Shown in pieces: positions 63,923-64,000 of a stretch of DNA of 64,000 nt. Position numbers and translations under genes: made by a program. Each line of letters opens with the position of its first letter. Positions within the stretch are counted from its first letter, which is position 1. Source of the stretch: Merluccius polli (taxonomy: Eukaryota; Chordata; Actinopteri; Gadiformes; Merlucciidae). The stretch is taken from positions 607,501 through 671,500 of the forward strand of contig JAOPHQ010001133.1 of the NCBI GenBank assembly GCA_030340625.1, read 5' to 3'. The notes under the pieces are model-generated. The model made no database searches. It worked only from the letters and a program-made list of their open reading frames with translations, and was not told the origin of the DNA.

Positions 63923-64000
63923 CTGCCCGCCACAGTGTTTGTTCGACGGCCAGCTTTTGGAGCACTGCACCCCCTTCAGAGAGCAGCTGGACCGGCCAAT
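63923..64000 (+). CDS. ston2: Stonin-like third coding exon, partial
   Basis: The sequence becomes GC-rich and coding-like after TTCCAACAG. Direct joining to the exon ending at 61648 (phase 0) gives LPATVFVRRPAFGALHPLQR. The next frame gives CPPQCLFDGQLLEHCTPFRE, whose cysteine and FD pattern looks more like stonin 2 but would need another short exon or a different border. The frame is therefore unresolved, and the exon runs off the window. Confidence 0.4.
   Translation, partial: MPATVFVRRPAFGALHPLQRAAGPAN

Overview
The window is teleost fish DNA. Two split vertebrate genes lie at its ends on the + strand, with introns, (CA)n, (TA)n and long poly-G tracts. Between them are hAT, PIF/Harbinger, Ty3/gypsy, BEL/Pao and LINE families common in ray-finned fish. 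Nothing prokaryotic is present and no CRISPR array was seen. The species cannot be named from the sequence.

Host genes. The last two coding exons of foxn3 are at 9855-9945 and 11832-12285; the forkhead exons lie upstream of the window. A long 3' UTR follows, probably to about 16.37 kb. At the right end, a GC-rich first exon near 57.5-57.8 kb, coding exons at 60339-60435 and 61515-61648, and a partial exon from 63923 look like the start of a stonin-2-like gene (WVxF endocytic motifs). Human FOXN3 and STON2 share 14q, and their paralogues FOXN2 and STON1 are neighbours on chromosome 2. The pair here therefore looks like old synteny with about 45 kb of transposons between them.

Transposons, left to right. 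A Ty3/gypsy element (576-8193, AGGT duplication) sits in a foxn3 intron. A 204-bp hAT MITE interrupts its RNase H region and an 848-bp Harbinger-type MITE interrupts its integrase. At 16.6-18.4 kb is a PIF/Harbinger fragment with a SANT/Myb-like exon, itself hit by a hAT MITE. A nearly complete autonomous hAT (18954-23595, 8-bp duplication GTAACAGC) has a five-exon transposase with zf-TTF, DUF4371-like and C-terminal dimerisation regions. A deleted relative on the minus strand is at 27.4-29.2 kb. A broken BEL/Pao element (about 29.4-33.2 and 48.3-49.75 kb) is split by a minus-strand LINE (33.2-36.6 and 47.07-48.18 kb).

The most striking structure is inside that LINE. At 36583-47062, five copies of one PIF/Harbinger-like family stand end to end in both orientations, joined by single shared CWG trinucleotides and flanked as a block by CTG. 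One copy carries a second, transposase-bearing Harbinger. Two near-full copies form an inverted repeat with arms of about 2.2 kb around a 282-bp derivative.

Further right are an L2-like RT fragment fused in frame to BEL integrase, a long-TIR MITE, a solo LTR with an internal 34-bp minisatellite, and an open 194-codon frame with a KPD-type endonuclease motif like that of R2-type retrotransposons. All calls come from reading the sequence. Family names rest on motifs, terminal repeats and target duplications, not on database searches.
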